Source: Devosia sp. (GTDB taxonomy: Bacteria; Pseudomonadota; Alphaproteobacteria; Rhizobiales; Devosiaceae). Taken from it: a DNA stretch of 64,000 nt. The position numbers were made by a program, and so were the translations under genes. The stretch's first letter is position 1. Each line of letters opens with the position of its first letter. Positions 50,400 through 58,850 of this stretch are shown piece after piece. A model generated the notes under the pieces. That model worked only from the letters and a program-made list of their open reading frames with translations, did not search any database and was not told the origin of the DNA. The DNA is taken from assembly GCF_025809055.1 (NCBI RefSeq), contig NZ_CP075529.1, positions 558,001 through 622,000 on the forward strand, given 5' to 3'.

Positions 50400-51721
50400 G
50401 GGAGTGTCAGGATTTTCGTGTGTGGTCGGGCATAATGGGTAAACAAGGAGTCCCATATGTCTCGACGCAAAGAGCCTGCCATCCCAAATGAACTTCTCGA
50501 TCAGCTTCTGGCTGGTGGCGCTGCCAGTGCGGCCTTTGAGCAAGGCGGTTTGCTGGATTCGCTGAAGAAGGCGTTGACCGAACGCGCTTTGAACGCAGAG
50601 ATGGACCACCATCTGTCCGGCGAAGATGGCGCCGGCAACACGCGCAACGGTTATGGCCGCAAGACGGTGACGACCGAGACCGGCAAGCTTGAGATTGATG
50701 TGCCGCGTGATCGGCAGTCCAGCTTTGATCCGCAGCTGATTGCCAAGTACCAACGCCGCTTTCCAGGCTTCGACGACAAGATCGTGTCGATGTATGCCCG
50801 CGGCATGAGCACCAGGGAGATCGCGGGCCACCTGCGCGACCTGTATGGTATCGATGTGTCGCCGGCCCTGATCAGTACGGTGACCGACGCTGTCCTCGAT
50901 GAGGTTGCCACCTGGCAGCAGCGGCCGCTCGATCCGATTTACCCTCTGGTCTTTTTCGATGCCATCCGGGTCAAGATCCGCGACGAGGGCATGGTGCGCA
51001 ACAAGGCGATCCATATCGCCCTGGGGGTGCGCGCCGATGGCGCCAAGGAAGTGCTGGGCCTGTGGCTCGAGCAGAATGAAGGCGCCAAGTTCTGGCTGCG
51101 GGTGATGAACGAGCTCAAGAACCGCGGCACCGAGGATATCCTGCTGGCAGTCGTCGATGGCCTCAAAGGCTTCCCTGAAGCGATTACTGCCGTATTCCCC
51201 GAGACGGTGGTTCAGACCTGCATCGTCCATCTGCTGCGCAACTCGATGGACTTCGTCTCCTGGAAGGACCGCAAGGGGTTGGCGAGTGCGCTCAAGCAGA
51301 TTTACCGCGCCACCGATGCCGACGCCGCCGAAAAGGCCCTGACGGACTTCGACGCCGGCTTCTGGGGCCAGCGCTATCCCGCCATCGGCCAGAGCTGGCG
51401 GCGCGCCTGGAGCGAGGTTATCCCGTTCTTTGCCTTCCCTGATGAGGTCCGCAGGATCGTCTACACCACAAACGCCATCGAGGCGCTGAACTCAAAGCTG
51501 CGGCGGGCGGTCAGGGCCAGGGGCCACTTCCCCAGCGACGATGCCGCCACCAAGCTGCTGTATCTGATCTTGAACCGGTCAGAGAAAGAGTGGAAAATGC
51601 CGCCACGTGAGTGGTCCATGGCCAAGGCGCAGTTCGCCGTCATCTTCGGCGAGCGCTTCATTCGCGCCATGGCGGCGTAATAGTGCAATCGCCCGCCACA
51701 CACGAAATTACTGACAGTCCC
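50400..51721 (+). mobile_element. IS256-family insertion sequence, copy 2
   Basis: A complete 1322-bp element, the same size, ends and direction as copy 1. It is flanked by the 8-bp target repeat GGTATGAG at 50392-50399 and 51722-51729. It sits inside orfA of the inner IS3 element. It is the most recent insertion of the nest. Confidence 0.95.
50457..51680 (+). CDS. IS256-family transposase (copy 2)
   Basis: A 407-residue transposase whose translation is identical to that of copy 1. The catalytic Asp, Asp and Glu are those named there. Both copies are exactly 15,304 bp apart in the same direction, so they can recombine as direct repeats. Intact frame. Confidence 0.95.
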   Translation: MSRRKEPAIPNELLDQLLAGGAASAAFEQGGLLDSLKKALTERALNAEMDHHLSGEDGAGNTRNGYGRKTVTTETGKLEIDVPRDRQSSFDPQLIAKYQRRFPGFDDKIVSMYARGMSTREIAGHLRDLYGIDVSPALISTVTDAVLDEVATWQQRPLDPIYPLVFFDAIRVKIRDEGMVRNKAIHIALGVRADGAKEVLGLWLEQNEGAKFWLRVMNELKNRGTEDILLAVVDGLKGFPEAITAVFPETVVQTCIVHLLRNSMDFVSWKDRKGLASALKQIYRATDADAAEKALTDFDAGFWGQRYPAIGQSWRRAWSEVIPFFAFPDEVRRIVYTTNAIEALNSKLRRAVRARGHFPSDDAATKLLYLILNRSEKEWKMPPREWSMAKAQFAVIFGERFIRAMAA

Positions 51722-52008
51722 GGTATGAGCGTTTCCTACGTGGCACGCCGCGCCGGCATTTCTCCCTCCCAGCTCTTCGCCTGGAAGCGCCGCATGCTTG
51801 AGGGCGGTCACGCAGCCGTTCAGGCCGATGAAGATGTTGTTGGCGCCTCCCAGGTGCGCGATCTGGAAAAGCGCGTGCGTGACCTCGAGCGCATGCTCGG
51901 CAAGAAGACCATGGAAGCCGAGATCTTGAGGGAGGCCCTGGATCTCGCCCGCCCAAAAAAACGGACCTCGCCCTTGCTGTCGTGGAGCAATCCCGAGGAC
52001 GATACCCA

Positions 52009-52833
52009 ATGAGCGTTATTGCCCGCACTCTGGGCGTCTCCAGGTCCAACCTCATCGAGCGCGCCAGCAAGCCATCCAAGCCGCGCGGACCTTATCGGAA
52101 GGCCGATGATGTGGCTCTTCTTGCCGAACTGCGCCCGATCATCGACCAGCGACCCACCTATGGCTATCGCCGCGTGACGGCATTGCTCAACAGGCAGCGG
52201 CGCAAGGAGGGCAAGCTCACCGTCAACACCAAGCGTGTCCTCAGGGTCATGCAGCAGAACGGGCTTACCCTTCAAAAGCATACCGCTCTGCGGCCCACGC
52301 GGACCCACGACGGCGTCGTCGTTGCCCTGCGATCCAACATCCGCTGGTGCTCCGATCATCTGGAGATCCATGCCCGCAATGACGAGGTGGTGCGCATCGT
52401 CTTCGTCATCGACGCCTGTGACCGGGAGATTATCGCCTGGTCGGCGGTCGCCAATGCTGGCATCTCCGGCGAGATGGTCTGTGATCTGATGATCGCCGCC
52501 GTCGAACGCCGCTTCCAGGCCCTCAGGGTCCCGCACCGGCTCGAATGGCTCTCGGACAATGGCAGCGCCTATATCGCCAGGCAGACCGCGCAAGTGGCCG
52601 CCGCTCTGGGCATCGAGCTGCTCTTCACCCCGGTTCGAAGCCCGCAGAGCAACGGCATGTCAGAAGCCTTCGTCAAAACTCTGAAAAGGGACTACGCCTC
52701 AACCGTCATCCTTCCAGACGCCGAGACCATCCTGGCCTTGCTGCCCGAATGGATCGACGATTACTGTGAGGTCCACCCGCACTCCGGGCTCAAGTATCGC
52801 TCACCACGCGAGTTCCTGCGCCTCAGTGCCTAA
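52009..52833 (+). CDS. Inner IS3 orfB transposase (IS2-like)
   Basis: A 274-residue rve-type catalytic protein. The DDE set is visible: Asp in RWCSDHLEIH, Asp in EWLSDNGSAYIA and Glu in QSNGMSEAFVKTLKRDY. The N-terminal TYGYRRVTALLNRQ block is typical. ATG 52009 overlaps the orfA stop as ATGA; an OrfAB fusion normally forms by frameshifting near this overlap. The gene is intact but its partner orfA is interrupted. Confidence 0.9.
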   Translation: MSVIARTLGVSRSNLIERASKPSKPRGPYRKADDVALLAELRPIIDQRPTYGYRRVTALLNRQRRKEGKLTVNTKRVLRVMQQNGLTLQKHTALRPTRTHDGVVVALRSNIRWCSDHLEIHARNDEVVRIVFVIDACDREIIAWSAVANAGISGEMVCDLMIAAVERRFQALRVPHRLEWLSDNGSAYIARQTAQVAAALGIELLFTPVRSPQSNGMSEAFVKTLKRDYASTVILPDAETILALLPEWIDDYCEVHPHSGLKYRSPREFLRLSA

Positions 52834-53322
52834 ACCCAACCGCCGGCTGTCCGGTGAAATGGGGTCCACTCCAGCCGATGATCTTGAAGTAAGTGAAGTC
52901 GGTCTGCCACATCTGGTTGGGACGGCTGGTCCTGGTGTGGAACTGATCCGTCGCCTTGATCACAACATAGGCGGGGCTGGTGATCAGATCATGAGCCTTG
53001 AGAAGCCTGTAAACGCTGGCTTCCGAGATGAAGTAGCCCCTCTCGTCGGTGAACCGTACCGCCAGTTCCCGCGGGCTCAGCTCGGAGTGCTCCAGGGCCA
53101 TCTCGATGATCTGGTCATGGATATCGGCAGGGATGCGGTTCCACACCCGGCTGGGGGCTGAGGATCGATCTTCCAGTGCCTCGGGGCCCCCATTGAGGTA
53201 GCGATCATACCAGCGATAGAAGGTGCGGCGGGGAATGCCCAGCCGGTCCAGTGTCTGTTTTGTTGGCAGGTGCGATTGTTCGACTAGCCGGATGATCTCG
53301 AGCTTTTCGGAAGCGGGATATC

Positions 53323-53697
53323 TCATTCCTGGTCGTCCCCATCCCCGATCATGCTTTTTTTGAGCAGGCGGTTTTCCAGCGTGAGATCGGCCACGCATTC
53401 CTTCAGAGCGCTCGCTTCCCGACGCAAATCCTTGACCTCGTCACTGGTGGCTGCACGGGCCGTATCACCGGCCAGGCGGCGCTTGCCCGCCTCCATGAAC
53501 TCCTTGGACCAGGTATAGTAAAGGCTCTGGGCAATGCCCTCGCGTCGGCACAGCTCGGCAATGCTGTCCTCGCCACGCAGGCCGTCCAGCACAATCCGGA
53601 TCTTGTCCTCAGCGGAAAAATGCCGCCGCGTCGCCCGGCGGATATCCTTGACCACCTGTTCGGCAGGCTTCTTCGTCTTCGTAGGTTTCGTCGTCAT
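53323..53697 (-). CDS. Outer IS3 orfA (HTH protein)
   Basis: A 124-residue protein. HFSAEDKIRIVLDGLRGEDSIAELCRREGIAQSLYYTWSKEF is the HTH_Tnp type, followed by a coiled coil (SDEVKDLRREASALKECVADLTLENRLLKKSM) for multimerisation. It is intact and overlaps the disabled orfB as ATGA. Confidence 0.88.
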   Translation of the reverse strand: MTTKPTKTKKPAEQVVKDIRRATRRHFSAEDKIRIVLDGLRGEDSIAELCRREGIAQSLYYTWSKEFMEAGKRRLAGDTARAATSDEVKDLRREASALKECVADLTLENRLLKKSMIGDGDDQE

Positions 53698-53736
53698 TCT
53701 GGCTCTTTCGTCACTCAGACGAGACCAGAACTCTCC

Positions 53737-54321
53737 TTAAATCTCAAACCTAATTCTGTGACAAAGGTGCTGAGGCCGGACAGGTTGTGGCATATCCCGC
53801 CGCGATCGATGAAGGGCAGGTCGAAGAAGGCCAAGCGCCGACCGCACACGATCCCACTTCCGCCGGCGGCGTGGTCGGTGGTGCAGCGGCAGCTCGATAT
53901 CGAGACCACTTCGCCCTGGCTGTTTCCGCAGATTAGGGCGCGCCGCGCCGGCGAGGAGCTGACGCATATCAATCCGAGCACGCTGACGCACATGCTGGGT
54001 TGGCTGCCGGGCGTCTACGCCTCGCCGCATGATGTCAGGCGCGCTTTCGCCACGCATGGCGAGACGACGTTGGGCTTGCTGCGAACGGACACTGCGGCGA
54101 TCCTCGATCACAATCCCGACGCCCGCGACGTGACGGGGGCGCACTATGCGCTGCACAACGGGACGCATCGGACGTGGCCGATCATGCAAGCGTGGACCGA
54201 TGCCGTCGATGCCGAGATCGCCGGTGCCATGGCAGAGCTGGAATCGGTCGAGGCGCTGAAGGCGGCGGTGACGGCGGCGCGGAAGCTAGGTGCCGGTAAG
54301 GTATTGCTGGCAGCGGAATAG
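53737..54321 (+). pseudogene. C-terminal fragment of a second element integrase
   Basis: About 194 codons of a tyrosine recombinase closely related to the one at 17337. The aligned parts are HTIPLPPAAW, LFPQIRARRAGEELTHINPSTLTHMLG, the His/Arg box SPHDVRRAFATHGE, the ILDHNPD block and the nucleophile Tyr in TGAHYALHNGT. The N-terminal two-thirds, including the catalytic Arg, is missing; the fragment abuts the end of the outer IS3. It cannot act alone. It is followed, as in the first element, by small minus-strand genes. Confidence 0.85.
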
Positions 54322-54344
54322 GAGAGGGTCCCGGAGGGTCCTCA

Positions 54345-54551
54345 TCAGTCGCGCGGCAAAGGGTTCTCGGCGTGATGCGAGACGAAATCGCCGTCGCGCG
54401 TCGTCCAATACCCGCCCGCGAGCGGGTGCTTGAACACGTCATATCCACGTTGCTGGCCAAGAAAGATCAGACGCGTTTTATCGAGAGCGCGGAATTCGAT
54501 TTCTTTCTCGGAGCGTTCGTAGGTGTCGTCGTTGGGCTGCTGTCTATCCAT
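54345..54551 (-). CDS. Small hypothetical protein of the second element remnant
   Basis: A 68-residue protein starting at ATG 54551 with GAGGAG seven bases upstream. It has a charged N-terminus (DRQQPNDDTYERSEKE) and a RALDKTRLIFLGQQRGYDVFKHPLAGGYWTTRDGDF core with several Gly and aromatics. Family not recognised. It lies just after the truncated integrase, in convergent orientation. Confidence 0.6.
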   Translation of the reverse strand: MDRQQPNDDTYERSEKEIEFRALDKTRLIFLGQQRGYDVFKHPLAGGYWTTRDGDFVSHHAENPLPRD

Positions 54552-54562
54552 CTTTCTTCTCC

Positions 54563-54814
54563 TCAAACCTTAGGCCTGGGCGCAATCACCCAACAATCTC
54601 GCCCGTCGACGAGAACGTGCTTTTCGTCCCAGCTCGAGAAGCACTGCGCTCGAGCATTCTCACCCCCAAAAGTCGGCAGCCTGTCGCGATCGTAGAGTGA
54701 CGCCGGCAGGCCGTGCCGAGCCGAATATTCGTCGGCGGCATTGAGCGCTGCGCACAGAGCCGGCAAGTCGCGGGCCTGGGTGAGGTCGCAGTCGGACCAT
54801 GGAGTTTCTTTCAA
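54563..54814 (-). CDS. Small hypothetical protein, start uncertain
   Basis: Up to 83 residues from a TTG at 54814. The body DLPALCAALNAADEYSARHGLPASLYD and CFSSWDEKHVLVDGRDCWVIAPRPKV looks like a genuine small protein. No good ribosome site precedes the TTG, and IS91-type DNA begins 16 bases beyond it, so the original 5' end may have been lost. It ends 11 bases before the next small gene in the same direction. Confidence 0.5.
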   Translation of the reverse strand: MKETPWSDCDLTQARDLPALCAALNAADEYSARHGLPASLYDRDRLPTFGGENARAQCFSSWDEKHVLVDGRDCWVIAPRPKV

Positions 54815-54829
54815 CGAGAGGAACTCCCC

Positions 54830-55734
54830 ATGGTTTCGTCACCGACTGCCGCTCCCATCACGCCGCTCCGCCAACGCATGCAGCAGGACATGCTGATGCG
54901 CGGCCTGGGCGTCCACACCAGCACGATTATGTGCGTCACGTCCGGCGCTTTGCCGCCTTCTTAGGGCAGAGCCCTGATGTGGCCACGCCAGACGATATCC
55001 GCCGCTACCAGCTCTTTCAGCATGAGAACGGTGTCAGTCCCTCCACCATCAACGGCGCGGTCTCGGCTCTGCGCTTCTTGTTCGACGTGACGCTGAAGCG
55101 GCGGGATCTGTCGCGGGCCCTGGTGATCACCCGTTATCAGCGCCAGCTGCCCGACGTGCTCAGCATCGAGGAGGCGGCCCGGCTGCTCGAGGCGGCGCCA
55201 GGCATCAAGTACAAGGCCGCGCTCGGGGTCGCTTATGGCGCGGGCCTGCGCGTCTCTGAGGTCGCCCACCTCAAGGTCGACGATATCGATAGCGCCCGCA
55301 TGCTGATCCGGATCGAACAAGGCAAAGGCCGCAAGGATCGCAATGCCATGCTCTCTCCCCAGTTGCTGGAGCTACTGCGACTTTGGTGGCGCGAGGGCAA
55401 GCAGCGGGGCGTCATGCTGCCCCATGGCTGGCTGTTTCCGGGGCGCTCGCGCACCGATCCGATCTCGTCGCGGCAACTGCATCGGGCGGTGCAGGAGGCG
55501 GCCGAGGTCGCCGGCATCCGTAAAAGGGTCAGCCCGCACACCTTGCGACACAGCTTTGCCACGCACCTGCTGGAGGAGGATGTCGATATCCGGGTCATCC
55601 AGGTGCTGCTCGAGCACTCCAAGCTTGAGACGACTGCGCTCTACACCAAGGTCTCGACCCGCACGATCCAGGCGGTCGCCAGCCCCCTCGACCGGTTAAT
55701 GGCCCTGATGGAGGACAAGCCTCCGCCCGCCTGA
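54830..55734 (+). pseudogene. IS91-type XerC/D-like integrase, frameshifted
   Basis: A tyrosine recombinase of the kind carried by IS91-family elements. It starts at ATG 54830 (GAGAGGA upstream) but loses frame near 54918, where a C appears to be missing: the expected VHTQHDYVRHVRRF reading changes to VHTSTIM. Reading resumes in the other frame at QHDYVRHVRR and carries the full catalytic set (Arg in AGLRVSEVAHL, HTLRHSFATH, LLEHSKLETTALYTKV Tyr). The frameshift probably inactivates the gene, unless it is a sequencing error. Confidence 0.75.
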
Positions 55735-55738
55735 TCCG

Positions 55739-56017
55739 GTGCGTCACACCATCGAGGTAGCCGATATCTTCCGTTCTGCCGGTCCTGCCTATCGCGCCGT
55801 CCATGCCGGACACCTGAGCCTCAGCCAGCTCAAGGTGATGTCGGCGATCGAGACCTGCCGCACCGCTGCTCTGGGAGGTCATGTCGAAGCCTGTTCCGAC
55901 TGCGGGCATCAGCGGATTGCCTACAACTCCTGCCGCAACCGGCACTGTCCGCGGTGCCAGGGCGCGGCAGCACGCATATGCTGCCGGTTGGTCGTCGGCT
56001 TCCCTGCTATGGTGTAA
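55739..56017 (+). pseudogene. Truncated IS91-family transposase
   Basis: The N-terminal zinc-binding region of an IS91 (HUH, Y2) transposase: FRSAGPAYRAVHAGHLS, then the Cys-rich CSDCGHQ and CRNRHCPRCQGAAAR. After about 55975 the sequence is no longer transposase-like and the frame stops at 56017. The catalytic HUH and Tyr residues are missing. GTG 55739 is four bases after the integrase stop. The fragment abuts the stop of the GntR gene. Confidence 0.75.
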
Positions 56018-56663
56018 AATCGTACTGCGCGAGGACAGTCCCCTGAACATCACTGATGTGAGCGCTCATGAGCGCGACTGCAGCGGCGACGTCCCGCCTG
56101 CGGAAAGCGTACAGGATGGCATCACGTTCGCGTTCCGCATCCTGCACAAGATCCATCGATTCATTGGCGACGCGTCTGCCCAGTTGGATCTGTAGCGAAA
56201 GGCGCGATAGGGTCTCGACCAGAGCCTCGTTTTCCGAGAGCTTGGCAATCCGCTCGTGGAACATGCGATCTGCCTCGGCATACTGGTCCATGTCACCCTG
56301 TCTTCTCGCCGAAACAGCGCGCTCGAGTATTTTCTCGAACTCGGCGATGTCACGATCACTCATATTGGGGACGGCCAGTTCCACCGCGAAGCATTCCAAG
56401 CGCTTGCGCAGTTCGTACAGATCGTTTGTTTCTTTGCGCGAAAAAGTGCGCACGAAAAACCCGCGATATGGCCTGATCTCGATCAGGCCCTCCTTGGCCA
56501 GCGTGCCCACAGCCTCCCGGAACGGCGTGCGGCTCACGTTCAGGCGCCCGATCAATGCCTTTTCGTCCAGAGGGGCACCCGCCGGTATCTCCCCGGATAT
56601 GATCATCCGGACGATTTCCTGGTAGGTGCGCTCCCGGAACGTCAGGTGTTGAACCGCACTCAT
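56007..56663 (-). CDS. GntR-family (FCD) regulator of the catabolic locus
   Basis: A 218-residue regulator. The N-terminal winged HTH reads FRERTYQEIVRMIISGEIPAGAPLDEKALIGRLNVSRTPFREAVGTLAKEGLI; the C-terminal FCD domain has the metal/ligand-binding helices (ELRKRLECFAVELA, EADRMFHERIAKLS, HISDVQ). ATG 56663 is used. It is divergent from the Tm-1-like operon (93 bases between starts) with a perfect palindrome ATTGTATGCAAT between them. It is likely the local repressor, released by a pathway metabolite. Confidence 0.88.
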   Translation of the reverse strand: MSAVQHLTFRERTYQEIVRMIISGEIPAGAPLDEKALIGRLNVSRTPFREAVGTLAKEGLIEIRPYRGFFVRTFSRKETNDLYELRKRLECFAVELAVPNMSDRDIAEFEKILERAVSARRQGDMDQYAEADRMFHERIAKLSENEALVETLSRLSLQIQLGRRVANESMDLVQDAERERDAILYAFRRRDVAAAVALMSAHISDVQGTVLAQYDFTP

Positions 56664-56681
56664 GGCGAAGTTCGTTTGCAC

Positions 56682-56693
56682 ATTGTATGCAAT
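56682..56693. promoter_or_regulatory. GntR operator candidate ATTGTATGCAAT
   Basis: A 12-bp palindrome ATTGTATGCAAT (perfect arms ATTG/CAAT) between the divergent GntR and Tm-1-like genes. It matches the TTGTATNCAA style of FCD-type GntR operators. Confidence 0.6.
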
Positions 56694-56756
56694 TCCGATA
56701 TTAAATACGCTAATTCTACTCGCTCCTCGCATTACACGGGAATCGGAGGAATTGAA

Positions 56757-57953
56757 ATGGCAATTGTGTATATTGTAGGCACCTATGACACCAAGGGTGA
56801 AGAGATTGCCTACGCTGCCGAGCGCGTTCGCGAGGCAGGGGGGCAGCCGCTGATCGTGGACGTTTCCACCGCCGTTCCGGCCAGCGCTGGGGTCGATGTG
56901 ACCGCCGCGGAGGTCGCTTCGTGTCATCCCGGGGGCGCCGGGAGGGTCTTGGGGTTGAAGGACAGGGGCGAGGCTGTTTCGGCGATGGCCGACGCCCTGA
57001 CGGCGTACCTGTCCGCACGAACCGACATAGGCGCCGTACTCGGCCTCGGCGGCTCCGGAAACACAGCACTTGTAACCCGAGCCATGCGCGAGTTGCCCGT
57101 CGGTACGCCCAAGATCATGGTGTCGACGGTCGCTTCCGGCAACGTGGCGCCCTATGTCGGGCCCACCGACCTGACGATGATGTACTCGGTGGTCGACATT
57201 GCCGGCCTGAATGCGATTTCACGCCGCGTCGTCGGCAACGCCGCACATGCTGCCGTGGGAATGGCGAACCACACGGTGCCGCGTGCCCGGACGGACAGAC
57301 CTGGACTGGCGATGACCATGTTCGGTGTGACGACGGAATGCGTCGCGCAGGTCCGTACAGAGTTGGAGCAAGACTATGAAGTGTTTTGCTTCCATGCGAC
57401 GGGTGCCGGCGGGCAGTCCATGGAGAAACTTGTCGATTCCAGCCTGGTGGCGGGCGTGATCGATGTGACCACTACGGAGATCGCCGACCTGCTGGTGGGG
57501 GGCGTCTTTGCAGCTACGGACGACAGGCTCGGTGCGATCATCCGGAAGCGGACGCCCTATGTTGGCTCGGTTGGGGCGTGCGACATGGTGAATTTCGGCG
57601 CGAAGGACAAAGTGCCGGAACGATTTGCCGACCGTCTTCTCCACGTCCACAATGCCCAGGTCACCCTGATGCGCACCACTCCCGAAGAAAACCACCAGAT
57701 CGGACGTTTCATCGTCGAGCGGCTCAATCGTATGGAGGGTCCGGTCCGTTTTCTGCTGCCGCTGCAGGGTGTCTCTGCCATCGATCGGCAAGGTCAGCCC
57801 TTTCACGATCCCCAGGCCGACCAGGCGCTTTTCCAAGCGATACGGGACGGCTGGAAACCGGCGCCCGACCGGCAGCTCTGCGAGTTGGACGCTCACATCA
57901 ACTCGCAGGAATTCGCAGCGGCGCTCGTTCGTCATTTCCGTGACATAACCTGA
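56757..57953 (+). CDS. Tm-1-like (UPF0261) protein
   Basis: A 398-residue protein of the Tm-1-like ATP-binding/UPF0261 family. The N-terminus IVYIVGTYDTKGEEIAYAA is the family start. GAVLGLGGSGNTALVTRAM, VSTVASGNVAPYVG and FHATGAGGQSMEKLVDS are conserved glycine-rich blocks. In plants the same domain is fused to the PEP-hydrolase-like TIM barrel encoded by the next gene here. The biochemical function in bacteria is not established to my knowledge. GGAGG precedes ATG 56757. It is the first gene of a two-gene operon. Confidence 0.88.
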   Translation: MAIVYIVGTYDTKGEEIAYAAERVREAGGQPLIVDVSTAVPASAGVDVTAAEVASCHPGGAGRVLGLKDRGEAVSAMADALTAYLSARTDIGAVLGLGGSGNTALVTRAMRELPVGTPKIMVSTVASGNVAPYVGPTDLTMMYSVVDIAGLNAISRRVVGNAAHAAVGMANHTVPRARTDRPGLAMTMFGVTTECVAQVRTELEQDYEVFCFHATGAGGQSMEKLVDSSLVAGVIDVTTTEIADLLVGGVFAATDDRLGAIIRKRTPYVGSVGACDMVNFGAKDKVPERFADRLLHVHNAQVTLMRTTPEENHQIGRFIVERLNRMEGPVRFLLPLQGVSAIDRQGQPFHDPQADQALFQAIRDGWKPAPDRQLCELDAHINSQEFAAALVRHFRDIT

Positions 57954-57962
57954 GGACTCTTC

Positions 57963-58796
57963 ATGACAAGAAAAACGCGTACCGCGATACTGGCGGACCT
58001 CCGCAATAAGATTGCGTCGGGGCTCCCCATTATTGGTGGAGGAGCCGGCACGGGTTTGTCGGCAAAAAGCGAAGAGGCGGGGGGAATCGATCTCATCGTG
58101 ATCTACAATTCCGGCCGTTATCGTATGGCCGGGCGAGGCTCGCTGGCAGGCCTGCTTGCCTATGGCAACGCAAACGACGTTGTGGTCGAAATGGCGCGGG
58201 AAGTTCTCCCGGTGGTCAAGCAGACGCCCGTTCTTGCGGGCGTCAATGCTACCGATCCCTTCATGATGACCGATCACTTCCTTGAGCGCCTCAAGGCCAT
58301 GGGATTTGCTGGCGTGCAGAACTTTCCCACGGTGGGCCTGATCGATGGTGTGTTCCGTGCCAACCTTGAAGAGACCGGCATGAGTTATGACCTCGAAGTG
58401 GACATGATCCGGCAGGCGGCAGCCAAGGATTTACTGACAACGCCCTATGTGTTCTGCGAAGCTGAGGCCCGCGCCATGACGCTGGCCGGCGCAGACGTGA
58501 TTGTGTGCCACCTGGGTTTGACTACGGGCGGCACCATCGGCGCAGAAACGGCGGTGACGCTTGATCAGTGCATCGAAACGATTGACTCATGGAGTGCTGC
58601 AGTCAGGCAGGTACGGGACGACGTCATCGTGCTCTGCCATGGCGGGCCGATCGCCACGCCCGAAGATGCGGCCTATGTCCTTCAGCGCACCGACCGTTGT
58701 CACGGCTTTTACGGCGCCAGTTCGATGGAACGCCTTCCGACAGAGCAAGCCATTCGTTCTCAGGTCGAGGAGTTCCGGGCCATATCGATGGGCTGA
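57963..58796 (+). CDS. Phosphoenolpyruvate-hydrolase-family TIM barrel
   Basis: A 277-residue protein of the family annotated as phosphoenolpyruvate hydrolase-like. The family start is the SGLPIIGGGAGTGLSAK region, then DLIVIYNSGRYRMAGRGSLAG, VLAGVNATDPF, FPTVGLIDG and VLCHGGPI, ending HGFYGASSMERLP. The preceding gene lies 9 bases upstream. The true reaction is uncertain; with the Tm-1-like partner, a role in processing a phosphorylated or dicarbonyl catabolite is a reasonable guess. Confidence 0.88.
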   Translation: MTRKTRTAILADLRNKIASGLPIIGGGAGTGLSAKSEEAGGIDLIVIYNSGRYRMAGRGSLAGLLAYGNANDVVVEMAREVLPVVKQTPVLAGVNATDPFMMTDHFLERLKAMGFAGVQNFPTVGLIDGVFRANLEETGMSYDLEVDMIRQAAAKDLLTTPYVFCEAEARAMTLAGADVIVCHLGLTTGGTIGAETAVTLDQCIETIDSWSAAVRQVRDDVIVLCHGGPIATPEDAAYVLQRTDRCHGFYGASSMERLPTEQAIRSQVEEFRAISMG

Positions 58797-58818
58797 TCCG
58801 TCGTGGCGCTCAAAAAGT

Positions 58819-58843
58819 GCTGATCTCCGAGGAGGAGATCAGC
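58819..58843. terminator. Terminator for the Gfo/Idh gene
   Basis: A perfect 10-bp stem GCTGATCTCC / GGAGATCAGC around GAGGA. On the minus strand it is followed by ACTTTTTG, so it acts best as a terminator of the Gfo/Idh gene (stop at 58851). On the plus strand no U run follows, but the stem may still protect the upstream transcript. Confidence 0.7.
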
Positions 58844-58850
58844 ATCGCCA

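Larger units (their letters stand above)
50263..52012 (+). pseudogene. Inner IS3 orfA, interrupted by IS256 copy 2
   Basis: Starts at ATG 50263 and reaches VEEAMQPGM at 50399, where IS256 copy 2 is inserted. It resumes at 51730 with SYVARRAGISPSQLFAWKRRM (the HTH), then a leucine-zipper-like region (DLEKRVRDLERMLGKK), and stops at 52010-52012. Excluding the IS and the duplicated target it would encode 139 residues. Its loss should disable transposition of this element in cis. Confidence 0.85.
50202..52873 (+). mobile_element. Inner IS3-family (IS2-like) element, itself carrying IS256
   Basis: An IS2-like IS3-family element on the plus strand. The ends TGGAGCGCACC and, read inwards, TGGAGTGGACC are imperfect inverted repeats running through CCGGACAGCCGG. 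The target repeat is GCCGA at 50197-50201 and 52874-52878. Removing the nested IS256 and its extra target copy leaves about 1342 bp, the usual IS2 size. It carries orfA (interrupted by IS256) and orfB (intact), which overlap as ATGA. Confidence 0.88.
49669..53326 (-). pseudogene. Outer IS3 orfB transposase, interrupted
   Basis: The integrase-like part of an IS3-family transposase. It begins at ATG 53326 (overlapping orfA as ATGA), runs to the Asp-containing block QMWQTDFTYFKIIGW, and is cut at 52874 by the inner IS. It resumes at 50196 with GWMYLSTVLDDYSRYIIAWKL, the second Asp in LLSDNGPSYIA and the Glu in QTQGKIERWHQTL, and stops at 49669-49671. The pieces together would make about 326 residues. 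The gene is disabled by the insertion but the sequence of both parts looks intact. Confidence 0.85.
49640..53736 (-). mobile_element. Outer IS3-family element, split by two nested insertions
   Basis: An IS3-family element on the minus strand, with inverted ends near 49640 (GGAGAGTTCTG reading in) and 53736 (the same when read inward from the right). Its orfA (53323-53697) and the orfB halves (53326 down to 52874, then 50196 down to 49669) are separated by another IS3 element inserted at the GCCGA target (50197-50201 and 52874-52878). I see no clear target duplication of this outer element; the flanks read only TTAAC / TTAAA. It joins gene-free DNA on the left to a truncated integrase on the right, so a deletion accompanied or followed the insertion. 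Confidence 0.75.
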
